64,000 bases of DNA from Arthrobacter sp. cf158 (GTDB lineage Bacteria; Actinomycetota; Actinomycetes; Actinomycetales; Micrococcaceae), in assembly GCF_900106835.1 (NCBI RefSeq), contig NZ_FNNR01000008.1, positions 124,001-188,000 on the forward strand, given 5' to 3'. Below the pieces are notes generated by a model. That model was given only the letters and a program-made list of their open reading frames with translations. It was not told the origin of the DNA and ran no database searches. Made by a program: the position numbers and the translations under genes. Positions 17,503-26,696 of this stretch are shown here, in pieces; the first letter of the stretch is position 1, and the number at the start of each line of letters is the position of its first letter.

Positions 17503-19467
17503 GTGACACAGACCGTGCCCAACCTGCCCAGCTACCCACGCCTGCCGTGGCTGCCCACTCCAGATCCCGTCCAGTCCCCGTTCACCGGATGGACGCGCGG
17601 CCATTGGGAAGCAACAGCTGACCACTGGCTGGAACACATCCGCGGCTATTCCAGCCCGCTCAAGGCCAGTCCACGCCTGCCGGGCCCTGTGACGCGTGAC
17701 GGCGAGCGCCGGGAAGGCATGGAGACCATTGGCCGGAGTCTGCTGATGGCCGCGCCGCGGATTGCCGGGGCGCGTGGCGAGGACCGGCTTGGGCTGGCGG
17801 CCTGGTACCGGGAGGCGCTGCTGGCAGGGACTGATCCTGAAGGCGCGGAGCGCTGGCCGTTGGGTGTCACCTGCAAGTCTCCGCTGTTGGGGGTAACCAA
17901 CTCGATCGTGGAGGCCGCGAACATTGCTTTCTCGCTTTTCGTTGGGCGTGAGTGGCTGTGGGAGCCGTTGACTGCGCCTGAGAAGAAGCAAGTTGCAGGC
18001 TGGTTGCGGCACCATGCCCGGCTTGAGGTGTGGGGCAATAACTGGCAGCTCTTTCCGGCGATGGCAGAGGGTTTCCTGCGTTCGGTGGGCGAGGACGTGT
18101 CCGGCTGCACGGGTGCGCGGAACGTGGCCCGGGTGGAGTCCTGGTACCTGGGGGACGGGTGGTATACGGATGGGCCGGAGCATTCCATCGATTACTACAA
18201 TGCGTGGGCCATCCACCCTTATTTGTGGGCTTGGTACAAGATGACCGGCCGGGAGGGCACCCCTGATGGCCGCCGTCATCTGGAGCGCTTGCGTGAGTTC
18301 GTGGGCACGCAGAGCCTGATGTTCGCCAGCGATGGCGCAGCGCTGCACGTTGGGCGATCCCTGGCGTACCGCACTGCGGTCTTGGCGGCCCTGTGGTGTG
18401 CTGAGATCTCCGGGGTGAATCCGTTGACACCGGGTGCCACGCGGCGGCTGGCGTCAGGGGTGTTGGCGAACTTCACAGCCAGGGGCGTTGGTGTGGAGGG
18501 GCCGCCGAACCTTGGCTGGTATGACGAGCACATGGGTTCCTGCCAGGCGTACAGCGGTTTTGGTTCGCCGTATCTGGCGGGCATTGGATTCCTTGGTTTG
18601 GCGCTGCCGCCGGAGCACAGGGTGTGGCAGGACGCCGAAGAGGCCCAGCCCACCGATGGTCCGGGCGTGGTGCAGCCACTACCCGATGCCGGTTGGACCA
18701 TGAGCACCGATGGCGGCCTGGTCCGCCTGACCAACCACGGCAGCGATCACTGCGGCCTGCCCGTGGGCGGCGGGACGGACCCCGACGATCCGCATTACGC
18801 CAAGTTCTCCTATTCGACGCACACGGCACCAGGTACGGGAGCTGCGTGGGAGGACAACATTGACGGTCACTTGGCGCTGTTGGGGTCCGACGGCGTGGCC
18901 AGCCGCCGCTGTGCCCTCCGAGGCACCCGCACGGACGGGCTCGTCAGCGGATCGGTACACATTCCGCAGTTATATGGGAAGACCTTGCCCGGCACGGCGG
19001 TGACCACCGTCTCTGCAGTGGATGGGATCTACGAGCTTCGCTGCCACTTGGTCCGCGGCCCCGTGGAGTACTCAGTCCGGGAGGGTGGCCATGCTGTGGC
19101 TGGGAACCACCCCGGGGAAGCGGGGCTGACCGGGGACACATCGTGGGTCAACAATGGTGACGTGTTCGCTGCCGTCACCGCCGTGCACGGCTGGGAGGTA
19201 CCAGGGACCACCCGATACACGGATGCCAACGCCATGGGCAAGCACTCGACGGTCCCGAGCCTGAGCGCGCAGCGCCGCGGTGAGGAAACGGTGCATGTTG
19301 CCCTCCACGCGCTGACCAGGGGACCGGCTCCGGCGCCCGCAGAACTCAAATCAGCTGCCGCCGTCGTGGTCTCCGGTACGGAAGTCTCCGTCAGGTGGGC
19401 AAGCGGCACTTCGCAAACTTTTGACCTGCGGACGTTCGTGCCGTGGGACGGGCAGGTGGGGAAATGA
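17503..19467 (+). CDS. DUF2264-domain protein, putative cytoplasmic glycosidase-like enzyme
   Basis: 654 residues from a GTG with AAGGA at good spacing. No signal peptide or membrane segment is visible. The N-terminal 400 residues resemble the DUF2264 family: REGMETIGRSLLMAAPRIAG, LEVWGNNWQLFPAMAEGFLR, GDGWYTDGPEHSIDYYNAW and GMYDEHMG-like WYDEHMGSCQAYSGFGSPY. The pattern suggests an alpha/alpha toroid with acidic and aromatic residues in the mouth, followed by a beta-rich C-terminus. DUF2264 proteins often sit in sugar-degradation loci and some may be glycosidases acting on uronic sugars, but I cannot confirm an activity. It lies 32 bp after the binding protein and overlaps the fucosidase gene by 4 bp. 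Confidence 0.85.
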   Translation: MTQTVPNLPSYPRLPWLPTPDPVQSPFTGWTRGHWEATADHWLEHIRGYSSPLKASPRLPGPVTRDGERREGMETIGRSLLMAAPRIAGARGEDRLGLAAWYREALLAGTDPEGAERWPLGVTCKSPLLGVTNSIVEAANIAFSLFVGREWLWEPLTAPEKKQVAGWLRHHARLEVWGNNWQLFPAMAEGFLRSVGEDVSGCTGARNVARVESWYLGDGWYTDGPEHSIDYYNAWAIHPYLWAWYKMTGREGTPDGRRHLERLREFVGTQSLMFASDGAALHVGRSLAYRTAVLAALWCAEISGVNPLTPGATRRLASGVLANFTARGVGVEGPPNLGWYDEHMGSCQAYSGFGSPYLAGIGFLGLALPPEHRVWQDAEEAQPTDGPGVVQPLPDAGWTMSTDGGLVRLTNHGSDHCGLPVGGGTDPDDPHYAKFSYSTHTAPGTGAAWEDNIDGHLALLGSDGVASRRCALRGTRTDGLVSGSVHIPQLYGKTLPGTAVTTVSAVDGIYELRCHLVRGPVEYSVREGGHAVAGNHPGEAGLTGDTSWVNNGDVFAAVTAVHGWEVPGTTRYTDANAMGKHSTVPSLSAQRRGEETVHVALHALTRGPAPAPAELKSAAAVVVSGTEVSVRWASGTSQTFDLRTFVPWDGQVGK

Positions 19468-20831
19468 TGGAGCTCAAGTACGGTGCATCCCGGCTGGAAC
19501 CACGCCAGGACGCCGCAATGCAGCGTTTCCGCGGCCATCGGGTGGGGCAGTTCATCCACTGGGGCCTGTACTCGCTCCCGGCGGGCCGGTGGGAAGGCAA
19601 GGACGTGGAGTTCGCGGCGGAGTTCCTGCCACGCGTCGCCAAGATTCCGCAGCAGCGGTGGGAAGCCCTTGCCAACGATTTCACGCTGGCCGATTTCGAC
19701 GCCGGGCAATGGGCAGACACGGCCGTGGCTTTGGGTGCGCGCTACATGACCATCACCACCAAGCACCACGATGGCTTTTGCCTCTGGCCGAGTGCCCACA
19801 CGGACTTCCACATGGGCAACACGCCGTCGGGCCGGGATGTCTTGGCCGAGCTCATTCAGGCCTACGAAGCCCGGGGCATCGACGTCAACTTTTACTACTC
19901 AGTGCTCGACTGGCGGCACCCTGACTGGCGCTTCACGCTGGAGAACGACGACGACCACGCGGCTTTTGCCCGCTACCTGGACTTCGCGATGAAGCAGTTG
20001 GAGGAACTCGCGGAACGTTATCCGAGTGTCAAGGGCTTCTGGTTCGATGGCACGTGGGACGAATCCGTCAAGGCCAACGGCCGGTGGACCTGGGAAGTTG
20101 AACGGATGCTGAAGGACCGGATTCCCGGCGTGGTGGTTAACAGCCGATTGCGTGCCGACGACATGGGAGCCAGGCATGTGGATACGAATGGCTTCCTGAT
20201 GGGTGATTACGAAAGTGGCTACGAGCGGAGGTTGCCTGAGCCATGGGACCACGCCGTGGTTACCCGCGACTGGGAAGCGTGTATGACCATTCCGCAGGCA
20301 AGCTGGGGGTACCATCAGGGGCCCTGGGCGCAGTCGACACTGAAGCACCCATGGGATGTGGTGGATATGATCGCCCACTGCACGTCCCTTGGCGGTAATT
20401 TCCTGTTGAACTTCGGACCCCGGGGCGACGGCTCCATGGCTCCGGCAGAGGTAGAGATTGCCAGCAGGGTGGGGGAGTGGCTCGCCATCAACGGGGAAGC
20501 GATCCATGGCTGTGGCTTCGCTGAAGGCTGGGACTACCCGGGGTGGGGGTACTTCACCCGGTCTGGCACCGGCGAGGTGCATGCCATTGTGACCCGGGCG
20601 CCGGCATCCGGGCGGATCCGGCTGCAACTGCCCGCGGGACTGGAACTCGTGGGGCTGCGGTTGCTGGGCTTCGCCTCCGGTGAGTATCCGTCCAAGAGGC
20701 TGGCCGACTCCTTGTTCGAGGTGGATCTTGGAGCTGCCTCGGGCTCCGGGCCGCTCGTTTTCGCGGTGACAACGGGTGTCCGGACCGCGGTCGCGTCCCC
20801 AAGGGAACCCAATCCGGACGTGCTGGACTAG
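19464..20831 (+). CDS. alpha-L-fucosidase, glycoside hydrolase family 29
   Basis: 455 residues, cytoplasmic by lack of any signal. GH29 marks are QFIHWGLYSLPAGRWEG (His32), ITTKHHDGFCLW (His101, His102) and the nucleophile segment KGFWFDGTWDE (Asp195). It hydrolyses terminal alpha-linked L-fucose with retention. The first ATG overlaps the upstream stop (ATGATG at 19464-19469); the second, one codon on, is equally possible. It ends the rightward operon of the polysaccharide locus. Its presence suggests that the imported oligosaccharide carries fucose. An acid/base residue cannot be assigned from the sequence alone, as is usual for GH29. Confidence 0.92.
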   Translation: MMELKYGASRLEPRQDAAMQRFRGHRVGQFIHWGLYSLPAGRWEGKDVEFAAEFLPRVAKIPQQRWEALANDFTLADFDAGQWADTAVALGARYMTITTKHHDGFCLWPSAHTDFHMGNTPSGRDVLAELIQAYEARGIDVNFYYSVLDWRHPDWRFTLENDDDHAAFARYLDFAMKQLEELAERYPSVKGFWFDGTWDESVKANGRWTWEVERMLKDRIPGVVVNSRLRADDMGARHVDTNGFLMGDYESGYERRLPEPWDHAVVTRDWEACMTIPQASWGYHQGPWAQSTLKHPWDVVDMIAHCTSLGGNFLLNFGPRGDGSMAPAEVEIASRVGEWLAINGEAIHGCGFAEGWDYPGWGYFTRSGTGEVHAIVTRAPASGRIRLQLPAGLELVGLRLLGFASGEYPSKRLADSLFEVDLGAASGSGPLVFAVTTGVRTAVASPREPNPDVLD

Positions 20832-20841
20832 GGCTTATCGA

Positions 20842-20910
20842 CGAGTTCGCGGGAACCATGCCAGTTCGCCGGGAAACTTCCGGCGAGTTGGCAGGCTTCC
20901 CGCGATTTGG
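20842..20910. repeat. compound intergenic palindrome, copy B
   Basis: Outer arms CGAGTTCGCGGGAA / TTCCCGCGATTTGG (imperfect) enclose inner arms GCCAGTTCGCCGG / CCGGCGAGTTGGC, which match with two wobble or mismatch pairs. It shares the words GAGTTCGCGGGAA and TCCGGCGA with copy A (8746). It lies between the convergent ends of the fucosidase and rarD genes and may also act as their terminator. Confidence 0.7.
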
Positions 20911-20926
20911 CGGGCTTTCCTCGCGC

Positions 20927-21991
20927 CTACGCAGCGGCCAGCCGGGCCTTCTTCTTCAGGACCGAGTTCTTCCGGGTTGTGCGGAGCATGTCAATGGTGA
21001 GCAACACCAGAGCCAACCACACTACGCAGAAGCCGATCCAGCGGGCTGTGGTCATGGTCTCGTTGAACACTGTCAGCGCCACGATGAACTGAAGGACCGG
21101 GGCGAAGTACTGGAGCAGGCCGATGGTGGTCATGGGCAAGCGTCGTGCCGAGGCTCCGAAGAACAGCAGGGGAACAGCCGTGATGACGCCGGAAGCCACC
21201 AGCAGCCAGAAATGCCCGGCTCCCAACGTGGTGAGGGTCTCCGCGCCGGTCACACCCAGCACAACCATGGTGATCGCTGCGAAGGGAGCCAACACCACGG
21301 TCTCCACGCTGAGGCTGGTGAGGGCATCGACCTTGGGTCCCACGCGCTTCTTCACGAAACCGTACAGGCCAAAGCTGAAGGCCAGGATAAGGGCGATCCA
21401 GGGGAGTTGGCCGTAAGAGAAGGTCAGCACGCCCACTGCGACAAAGCCGATACCCACAGCGGCCCACTGCAGGGGGCGCAGCTTTTCCTTGAGAACAAAA
21501 ACGCCCAGGAGAACAGAAACCAGAGGGTTGATGAAGTAACCCAAGGACGTCTCAACAGCATGGCCAGTAGTGACACCGAATGTGTAGGTGAGCCAATTGA
21601 TGGCGATCAGCCCCGCAGCCAGGGCAAGGGGACCGAACACGGAACGATCCTTCACTGCGGTCCAGAACGTTTTCCAGGCCCTGGTGATGGTGATCAGCAG
21701 CGCGCAGAACAGCAGGGACCACACGATCCGGTTGGCCACGATCTCGATGGCACTGGCCGGCATCAGGACGAAGAAGTACAGCGGAAGCAGGCCCCACAGG
21801 CCGTAAGCACCAATGCCGAACAGGATCCCCGCGGTCGACTCGCTCCGCACCGGCTTGGCGGAACCGCCGGTGCCTTTCCTCCCGCCCCCGGCTACCGTCG
21901 TCGTGGGTTGCTTTGAAGGGGGGCCTGAGATGATCTGTTCCGGTGTCGACACATTGTCGGCAACACCATCCGTGGGCGCAATATTCCGCAA
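20927..21991 (-). CDS. rarD: EamA-family transporter RarD
   Basis: 354 residues with a long polar N-terminus (about 53 residues) and ten membrane segments in two EamA repeats. The RarD signature regions are YGLWGLLPLYFFVLMPASAIEIVANRI, INWLTYTFGV, and SLGYFINPLVSVLLGVFVLKEKLRP. RarD is a drug/metabolite superfamily carrier first linked to chloramphenicol sensitivity; the substrate is unsettled. The start given is TTG; GTG at 21952 or 21850 would shorten the polar tail and cannot be excluded. It is divergent from the ferredoxin reductase gene. Confidence 0.85.
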   Translation of the reverse strand: MRNIAPTDGVADNVSTPEQIISGPPSKQPTTTVAGGGRKGTGGSAKPVRSESTAGILFGIGAYGLWGLLPLYFFVLMPASAIEIVANRIVWSLLFCALLITITRAWKTFWTAVKDRSVFGPLALAAGLIAINWLTYTFGVTTGHAVETSLGYFINPLVSVLLGVFVLKEKLRPLQWAAVGIGFVAVGVLTFSYGQLPWIALILAFSFGLYGFVKKRVGPKVDALTSLSVETVVLAPFAAITMVVLGVTGAETLTTLGAGHFWLLVASGVITAVPLLFFGASARRLPMTTIGLLQYFAPVLQFIVALTVFNETMTTARWIGFCVVWLALVLLTIDMLRTTRKNSVLKKKARLAAA

Positions 21992-22108
21992 TGTTTGGGA
22001 ATTTCTGTGACTCCTGCCATATAAGCGGTCTGGCGTAGGGTCGACATCTAGAATTGGAATCTGCGCGCCCCAACAATGGCGTGGCTCACTGCTTCGGAAG
22101 GGCTTACG

Positions 22109-23557
22109 GTGTCCAACTCAGCCGCAACCACCCCCAAACGTCCACTTCGCGTTGCGATCATTGGCGCAGGTCCTGCAGGCGTGTACGCCGCGGACATCCT
22201 GACCAAATCCAATGAGGTCAAGGCCGGTGACGTGGAGGTCAGCATCGATCTCTTCGAGGCATACCCGGCGCCTTATGGCCTGATCCGCTATGGAGTGGCC
22301 CCCGATCACCCACGGATCAAGGGCATCGTGAACGCGCTGCACAAGGTGCTGGACCGCGGCGACATCCGCTTCCTGGGAAACGTGACCTATGGCCGCGACC
22401 TGACGCTCCACGATTTCCGCGCGTTCTACGACGCCGTGATCTTCTCCACCGGTGCCATCAAAGACGCCGCCCTGAACATCCCCGGAATCGAACTGGCCGG
22501 CTCGTTCGGCGGTGCCGATTTTGTGTCCTGGTACGACGGACACCCGGACGTTCCCCGCGAATGGCCCTTGGACGCCAAGGAGATCGCCGTCATTGGCAAC
22601 GGAAACGTGGCCCTGGACGTCGCCCGCATGCTGGTCAAACACCCAGAAGAACTGCTGGTCACCGAGATTCCGGACAACGTCTATGCCGGGCTCAAGAAGT
22701 CCCCGGTCACCGACGTCCACGTTTTCGGCCGACGCGGCCCCGCCCAGGTGAAGTTCACCCCGCTGGAACTGCGCGAACTGTCCCACTGCAAGGACGTGGA
22801 CATCGTGCTCTACCCGGAGGACTTCGAGTTCGACGAAGCCTCGGATGAGGCCATCAAAACCAACAACCAGATCAAGACCATGGTCAACACCATGACCAAC
22901 TGGTTGGTGGAGGAGCACGCCGAGTCGGAGCAACCGTCCTCGCGGCGCCTGCACCTGCATTTTCTGCACAGCCCCGTGGAAATCCTCGACTCGCCGGAGA
23001 CGCCCGGGAAAGTTTCCGGGATCAAGTTCGAGCGTATGGAGTTGGACGGAACAGGCAACGCCAAAGGCACCGGGGAATTCGTGGAGTACCCCGTCCAGTC
23101 CGTGTACCGCGCAATCGGCTACCACGGTTCGCCGTTGGAGGAGCTTGAGTTCGATGCCCGCCGCGGCGTCATCCCGAACGACGGCGGCCGCGTCCTGGAT
23201 GCGGACGGAAACCACGTGCCAGGTATCTACGCCACTGGCTGGATCAAGCGCGGACCCGTTGGCCTGATCGGCCACACCAAAGGCGATGCCCTGGAGACCA
23301 TCGGATTCCTCCTCGAAGACCGGCTCACCCTGCCTCCCGCCCGGAATCCGGATCCGCAGGCCATCATCGATCTCCTGGAGGAACGGGGCGTCGAATACAC
23401 CACGTGGGAGGGCTGGAACCGGCTCGATGCCCACGAGGCCGCCCTGGGTGCAGCTTGGACTTCCGGCGAAGGTTCCAACGCCGAAGGGAACGGCGTGGTC
23501 CGCGAGCGCATTAAGGTTGTTCCGCGTGAAGAAATGATCCAGATCTCCCGCGGCTGA
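22109..23557 (+). CDS. ferredoxin/adrenodoxin-type NADP+ reductase (FprA-like)
   Basis: 482 residues from a GTG preceded by GGAAGGG. The FAD dinucleotide motif is AIIGAGPAGVYAADIL (residues about 16-31). The NADP-binding part includes VIGNGNVALDVARML and HVFGRRGPAQVKFTP, and the C-terminal FAD segment is YATGWIKRGPVGLIGHTKGDA. This is the adrenodoxin-reductase fold used by actinobacteria to reduce ferredoxins. It closely matches the truncated gene at 1-761, so the chromosome carries two copies 21 kb apart. No ferredoxin or P450 gene is adjacent. Promoter TAGAAT lies about 60 bp upstream. Confidence 0.93.
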   Translation: MSNSAATTPKRPLRVAIIGAGPAGVYAADILTKSNEVKAGDVEVSIDLFEAYPAPYGLIRYGVAPDHPRIKGIVNALHKVLDRGDIRFLGNVTYGRDLTLHDFRAFYDAVIFSTGAIKDAALNIPGIELAGSFGGADFVSWYDGHPDVPREWPLDAKEIAVIGNGNVALDVARMLVKHPEELLVTEIPDNVYAGLKKSPVTDVHVFGRRGPAQVKFTPLELRELSHCKDVDIVLYPEDFEFDEASDEAIKTNNQIKTMVNTMTNWLVEEHAESEQPSSRRLHLHFLHSPVEILDSPETPGKVSGIKFERMELDGTGNAKGTGEFVEYPVQSVYRAIGYHGSPLEELEFDARRGVIPNDGGRVLDADGNHVPGIYATGWIKRGPVGLIGHTKGDALETIGFLLEDRLTLPPARNPDPQAIIDLLEERGVEYTTWEGWNRLDAHEAALGAAWTSGEGSNAEGNGVVRERIKVVPREEMIQISRG

Positions 23558-23692
23558 CTGGTGGGTTTTTGCGCAGGTAATGCCCCTTAGACGGGGTCAT
23601 GAGGGCTTCACCTGTACAAAAACTCCCGTCCTCGAACTAGACTTCACGGTACTGTGCCGCCCACCGCACGCGCAGCGCATCAGGGGAGTTCG

Positions 23693-25042
23693 ATGAGGAA
23701 TCCAATCCATCCACCGGTTCCGGGCAGCGATGCCGCGGAACTGGTTCAAAGGCGTGCCTTGGCTGGGCACGAGCGTTTGGAGACTCTGCGGCTGGGGATG
23801 CCCGAAGGTGAAGGCATTGTTGGCCTCCGCCGCCTGGTGCGTGAGTCCTGGCAGCGTTCGGCAAATCTGCACGCAAACCCAGACGTCGCCGAGGCGCCGC
23901 TTGCCTTGGACCGGGACGAGCTGGAGGAGTATCGCAGGCAACACCCGTTGGCTGCCATCATGCCGGTCATCAAGAAGCTCCTGGTTCAGCCCAGCCATGA
24001 CAGCGGACTGTTGGTGGCCGTGGGCGACGACGTCGGGCGGCTCTTGTGGGTGGACGGCGATCCCGTGATGCAGCGCCGCGCTGAAGGCATGATGTTCGTT
24101 GCGGGAGCTGATTGGTCCGAAGCATCCGTGGGCACCAGTGCACCGGGTACGGCGCTGGCCCTTGACCGAAGCATCCAGATCTCCGGTGCGGAGCACTTCA
24201 AGCGCTCAGTTCACCCGTGGAGCTGTACTGCCGTTCCCTTCCACGATCCCGATTCCGGTGCCGTGCTGGGCGTCGTAGACATCACGGGCACGGAAACCGC
24301 GGTTGCCCCGCACACCCTTTCGTTGGTGGAGGCCACCGTCGCTGCGGCCCAGGCACAGCTACGTATTGAACGCCTGACGATGGCGGCCGCGGTCAGGGAG
24401 AAACCTCGACGCCGGAGCGCCGCCACCACCTCCGGGCAGGCCCTGTACCGGAACAGCCTCCAATTGTTGGGCCGGGACCAAGCTCTGCTCAGTATCGAAG
24501 GCCGGACTGTCTCGCTTTCCGCACGGCACAGCGAAATCCTGGCGATTCTCAGCAGCCAGCCCGAAGGGCTGAGCGCCGATGACCTCTGCGCCCAGCTCTA
24601 TCCCGGCGACGGTTCCTCAGTGACTCTCCGCGCGGAAATGGTGCGGCTCCGTAAGGTCCTCCAGGAACTCAGCCCCGATGCTGTTCCCGAATCCCGTCCG
24701 TACCGTTTGCCTGTCGAGTTGCTCCCGGATTCCGGCCAGGTGCTCAATTGCCTGCAGCGTGGAGCACATCGCATCGCCCTGGAAATTTACAAAGGTGCCG
24801 TTCTTCCACGTTCGGAAGCGCCCGGCGTCGTGCAGTTGCGTGAACGGGTCGGGCACTTGCTGCGCGAGGCGCTGCTCACTGACGGCAGCGTCGATTCGCT
24901 GCTCAAGTACGCTGAGCTGCCCGAGGCGAAGTACGACGTCGACCTCCGCCTCGCTGTTCTGAGGCTGCTGCCGCCGCGCTCACCGAAGCGGGCCGCCGTC
25001 GTGGCTGATCTTGAACGGATCGAAACCGACCTCACTGCGTGA
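23693..25042 (+). CDS. GAF-domain transcriptional regulator of the aldehyde/alcohol dehydrogenase genes
   Basis: 449 residues with AGGGGAG ahead of the ATG. Residues about 40-75 (RLVRESWQRS) and the following GAF-like region (LLVAVGDDVGRLLWVDGD...; ADWSEASVGTSAPGTALALDR; HPWSCTAVPFHDPDSGAVLGVVDITG) match the N-terminal half of AcoR-type regulators. There is no AAA+ sigma-54 module. Instead the C-terminus (about 265-350) looks like a winged-helix (SARHSEILAILSSQPEGLSA; SSVTLRAEMVRLRKVL). It is directly upstream of the aldehyde dehydrogenase gene, with a TGCAA/TTGCA palindrome between. Such regulators respond to acetoin or alcohol/aldehyde signals; the ligand here is inferred. Confidence 0.85.
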   Translation: MRNPIHPPVPGSDAAELVQRRALAGHERLETLRLGMPEGEGIVGLRRLVRESWQRSANLHANPDVAEAPLALDRDELEEYRRQHPLAAIMPVIKKLLVQPSHDSGLLVAVGDDVGRLLWVDGDPVMQRRAEGMMFVAGADWSEASVGTSAPGTALALDRSIQISGAEHFKRSVHPWSCTAVPFHDPDSGAVLGVVDITGTETAVAPHTLSLVEATVAAAQAQLRIERLTMAAAVREKPRRRSAATTSGQALYRNSLQLLGRDQALLSIEGRTVSLSARHSEILAILSSQPEGLSADDLCAQLYPGDGSSVTLRAEMVRLRKVLQELSPDAVPESRPYRLPVELLPDSGQVLNCLQRGAHRIALEIYKGAVLPRSEAPGVVQLRERVGHLLREALLTDGSVDSLLKYAELPEAKYDVDLRLAVLRLLPPRSPKRAAVVADLERIETDLTA

Positions 25043-25054
25043 GCTGAATCACAA

Positions 25055-25075
25055 GGGTGCAACGTAGTTGCAACC
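25055..25075. promoter_or_regulatory. probable operator for the GAF regulator
   Basis: GGGTGCAA, five bases (CGTAG), then TTGCAACC: an interrupted palindrome with one mismatch, perfect in its core TGCAA-N5-TTGCA. It lies 63-84 bp upstream of the aldehyde dehydrogenase start, where an activator site would be expected. Confidence 0.65.
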
Positions 25076-25138
25076 TCCCCGCTCCTAGGCTCGAATCAAT
25101 GGCGACAGCCACCGTGATTCGCAGCAAAGGAGCTAGCA

Positions 25139-26662
25139 ATGACTGTTTACGCACAGCCGGGTGCCGAGGGTTCGAAGGTCACGTTCAAGGACCGCTACGA
25201 GAATTGGATCGGCGGCGAGTGGGTGGCCCCGGTGAAGGGCGCCTACTTTGAGAACATCACACCAGTGACGGGCAAGGCTTTCTGCGAAGTTGCCCGTGGC
25301 ACGTCCGAGGACATTGAGCTTGCCCTCGACGCCGCCCACAAGGTTGCACCGTCCTGGGGGAAGACCTCAGCCACCGAACGCGCAGCCATCCTGAACAAGA
25401 TCGCAGACCGCATTGACGACAATGTGGAGCTCCTGGCGGTAGCGGAGACCTGGGACAACGGCAAACCCGTCCGCGAAACGCTCAACGCAGACATCCCGCT
25501 GGCAGCAGATCACTTCCGCTACTTCGCTTCGGCAGTCCGCGCACAGGAAGGCCACCTCTCGCAGCTGGATGAGGACACCACCGCCTACCACTTCAAGGAG
25601 CCGTTGGGCGTTGTTGGCCAGATCATTCCTTGGAACTTCCCCATCCTCATGGCCGTCTGGAAGCTTGCCCCGGCGCTCGCAGCAGGCAACGCCGTAGTCC
25701 TCAAGCCCGCCGAGCAGACGCCCACGTCCATCCTGGTCCTCATGGAACTCATCGGTGACCTCCTCCCGGCCGGCGTGGTGAACGTCGTCAACGGCTTTGG
25801 TGTGGAAGCCGGCAAGCCGCTCGCTTCCAGCTCCCGGATCCGCAAGATCGCCTTCACGGGAGAAACCACCACTGGCCGTTTGATCAGCCAGTACGCGTCG
25901 AACAACCTCATTCCCGTCACGCTGGAACTGGGCGGCAAGAGCCCGAACATCTTCTTCGATGACGTCGCTGACCAGAATGACGCCTTCTACGACAAGGCCC
26001 AGGAAGGGTTCACGCTCTTTGCCTTCAACCAAGGCGAGGTCTGCACCTGCCCGTCCCGTGCCCTGGTCCAGGAGGGCATCTACGACTCCTTCATGACCGA
26101 CGTCACGGCTAGGACCAACAAGATCATCCAGGGCAATCCGCTGGACACTGACACCCAGATCGGTGCCCAAGCATCCAACGACCAGCTGGAGAAGATCCTG
26201 TCCTACATCGACATCGGGAAGCAGGAAGGTGCCAAAATCCTCACAGGCGGTGCTCGCGCGGAACTTTCCGGCGACTTGGCTGGCGGCTACTACGTCCAAC
26301 CCACCATTTTCGAAGGCCACAACCGGATGCGCATCTTCCAGGAGGAGATCTTCGGCCCGGTGGTGTCCGTGACCAAGTTCAGCGACTACAACGACGCAAT
26401 CGGGATCGCCAACGACACCCTTTACGGGCTTGGCGCCGGCGTCTGGTCGCGCAACGGAAATGTCGCCTACCGCGCAGGCCGGGAGATCCAGGCTGGCCGC
26501 GTGTGGGTGAACAATTACCACGCCTACCCGGCAGGTGCCGCCTTCGGTGGCTACAAGTCCTCAGGTATTGGCCGTGAGAACCACGCCATGATGCTGGACC
26601 ACTACCAGCAGACCAAGAACCTCCTGGTCAGCTACAACGAGAACAAGCTCGGCTTCTTCTAA
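25139..26662 (+). CDS. NAD-dependent aldehyde dehydrogenase, acetaldehyde (ExaC/AldB) type
   Basis: 507 residues with GGAG before the ATG. Key segments are IIPWNFPILMAVWKLAPALAAGN, TLELGGKSPNIFF (general base Glu) and FNQGEVCTCPSR (nucleophile Cys302). The FNQGEVCTCPSR variant belongs to the ExaC/AldB/AcoD branch, which oxidises acetaldehyde and other short aldehydes. It is followed at 34 bp by an alcohol dehydrogenase and then DUF779, so the unit would turn an alcohol such as ethanol into an acid. Confidence 0.93.
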   Translation: MTVYAQPGAEGSKVTFKDRYENWIGGEWVAPVKGAYFENITPVTGKAFCEVARGTSEDIELALDAAHKVAPSWGKTSATERAAILNKIADRIDDNVELLAVAETWDNGKPVRETLNADIPLAADHFRYFASAVRAQEGHLSQLDEDTTAYHFKEPLGVVGQIIPWNFPILMAVWKLAPALAAGNAVVLKPAEQTPTSILVLMELIGDLLPAGVVNVVNGFGVEAGKPLASSSRIRKIAFTGETTTGRLISQYASNNLIPVTLELGGKSPNIFFDDVADQNDAFYDKAQEGFTLFAFNQGEVCTCPSRALVQEGIYDSFMTDVTARTNKIIQGNPLDTDTQIGAQASNDQLEKILSYIDIGKQEGAKILTGGARAELSGDLAGGYYVQPTIFEGHNRMRIFQEEIFGPVVSVTKFSDYNDAIGIANDTLYGLGAGVWSRNGNVAYRAGREIQAGRVWVNNYHAYPAGAAFGGYKSSGIGRENHAMMLDHYQQTKNLLVSYNENKLGFF

Positions 26663-26696
26663 ACCCGTCCTGTTCATCGATCAAAGGAGATCGTCA

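Noticed and set aside
20832..20926. Small gene between the fucosidase and rarD
   Set aside because: The short frames here follow the palindrome and have no ribosome site or conserved content.
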